Shown: positions 5,324 to 5,555 of the stretch, piece after piece | Position numbering within the stretch: position 1 is the stretch's first letter | How the letters are laid out: the number at the start of each line of letters is the position of its first letter | Source of the DNA: Acidobacteriaceae bacterium | Lineage (GTDB): Bacteria; Acidobacteriota; Terriglobia; Bryobacterales; Bryobacteraceae | Assembly: GCA_019239585.1 (NCBI GenBank) | Contig: JAFAZU010000497.1 | Span: 1 to 5,555, forward strand | DNA length: 5,555 bases | Direction: 5' to 3' | Position numbers and translations under genes: made by a program | The notes under the pieces: model-generated | The model's database searches: none | What the model saw: the letters and a program-made list of their open reading frames with translations, nothing else | Told to the model about the DNA's origin: nothing

Positions 5324-5555
5324 TTGATTCGCCGGAACCGGCACCTTTGGCCGTCAGCACACCATGACGCCGCGCCGACCTCTGAGCGAAGAGGTGTTGC
5401 GGGGGCACATTCGCGCGGTGCATACGGAAACGCGGGGCGCTTATGGTTGGCCCCGGATCTGGAGACAACTCAAACGGCAGGGTATCCGGGTCGGCAAGCA
5501 GCGCGTGCAGCAGTTGATGCAGCCGCACGGCATGCGGGCCCGGGGCCGGCGTCGT
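5312..5555 (+). pseudogene. IS3-family transposase OrfB, frameshifted by an internal deletion and cut by the window edge
   Basis: The gene starts with ATG overlapping the orfA stop and encodes MKYALIRRNRHLWP, the typical IS3 OrfB start. In this frame the rest (SAHHDAAPTSER...) is not transposase. From 5364 the next frame resumes family sequence: MTPRRPLSEEVLRGHIRAVH, then ETRGAYGWPRIWRQLKRQGI, then RVGKQRVQQLMQPHGMRARG, the HTH_21 region that precedes the rve/DDE integrase core. The usual segment between WP and this block (of the LC.VLGVS.SGYY type) is missing: about 20 codons, with a net loss of 3n+2 bases that changes the frame. The catalytic domain lies beyond the right edge and cannot be judged. 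A product from the second frame alone would lack the N-terminus; no strong ribosome binding site precedes ATG 5364. Confidence 0.8.

Larger units (their letters stand above)
4956..5555 (+). mobile_element. IS3-family insertion sequence, left part, continuing past the right edge
   Basis: The element is shown by orfA (HTH plus leucine-zipper-like tail) followed in the -1 frame, with an ATGA overlap, by orfB starting MKYALIRR, the standard IS3 arrangement. The left end is proposed at TGAGCTTGCCCGTC because IS3 ends begin with TG, it lies about 60 nt before the orfA ribosome binding site, and the host ORF stops there. The right inverted repeat and the target duplication (3-4 bp; TTC or ATTC would be expected to recur) are outside the window, so the exact boundary is not proven. 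Most of orfB, including its DDE catalytic core, is also outside. Confidence 0.75.

Noticed and set aside
5182..5367. Plus-strand 61-residue ORF
   Set aside because: It is a +1 shadow of orfA, rich in Arg/Ser/Pro.
4937..5528. Two minus-strand ORFs of 135 and 136 residues across the IS
   Set aside because: They are antisense to orfA and orfB, whose transposase motifs are clear.
1..5555. CRISPR array, tRNA, rRNA, toxin-antitoxin pair or defence system
   Set aside because: No direct-repeat array, no cloverleaf or rRNA-like segment and no paired small genes with such motifs were seen.

Overview
The window looks like ordinary chromosomal DNA from a member of the Acidobacteriota, most likely close to the Solibacter/Bryobacter group. 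This rests on remembered family resemblance: the truncated polytopic glycosyltransferase-like protein at the left edge, the small secreted Gly-rich protein next to it and the Hsp70-like/STAS pair all resemble proteins I associate with that phylum. No rRNA, tRNA or taxonomic marker is present, so the assignment is an inference.

Layout, left to right. (1) 1-984, minus strand: the N-terminal 328 residues of a multi-pass membrane protein of the GT39/ArnT-like type, open through the left edge. (2) 1094-1798, plus: a secreted protein of unknown function with a Tat-like signal. (3) 1816-3399, minus: an Hsp70-family protein with a complete ATPase core and a non-canonical C-terminal region; it converges on gene 2 with only 17 bases between them. 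(4) 3400-3519: a divergent intergenic region holding a perfect 10-bp palindrome. (5) 3520-3879, plus: a STAS-domain anti-sigma-factor antagonist with the phosphorylatable serine in place. (6) 3927-4574, minus: a class I SAM-dependent methyltransferase with an N-terminal hydrophobic signal or anchor segment. (7) 4659-4958, plus: an unrecognised 99-residue ORF, probably the remnant of a gene cut by the insertion sequence that follows. (8) About 4956 to the right edge, plus: the left part of an IS3-family insertion sequence, with orfA, an orfA/orfB overlap carrying a probable programmed -1 frameshift signal, and a damaged orfB.

How the genes relate. Genes 1-6 are mostly in divergent or convergent pairs, so no long operon is visible. 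The Hsp70-like gene and the STAS gene share one 120-base intergenic region and could be co-regulated through its palindrome. The STAS protein would act on an anti-sigma kinase encoded elsewhere. The IS3 copy seems to be decaying: its likely ATG start has become AGG, a conserved Trp of the orfA helix-turn-helix is Gly, and orfB has lost about 20 codons with a change of frame. The recoding signal itself is intact: a G GGA AAA slippery heptamer, a 5-nt spacer and a perfect 10-bp stem that straddles the orfA stop and orfB start.

I see no clear undescribed defence or mobile system. The points most worth a second look are the IS3 recoding element, the hsp70/STAS divergent palindrome, the signal-bearing methyltransferase and the ORF that stops exactly at the putative IS end.
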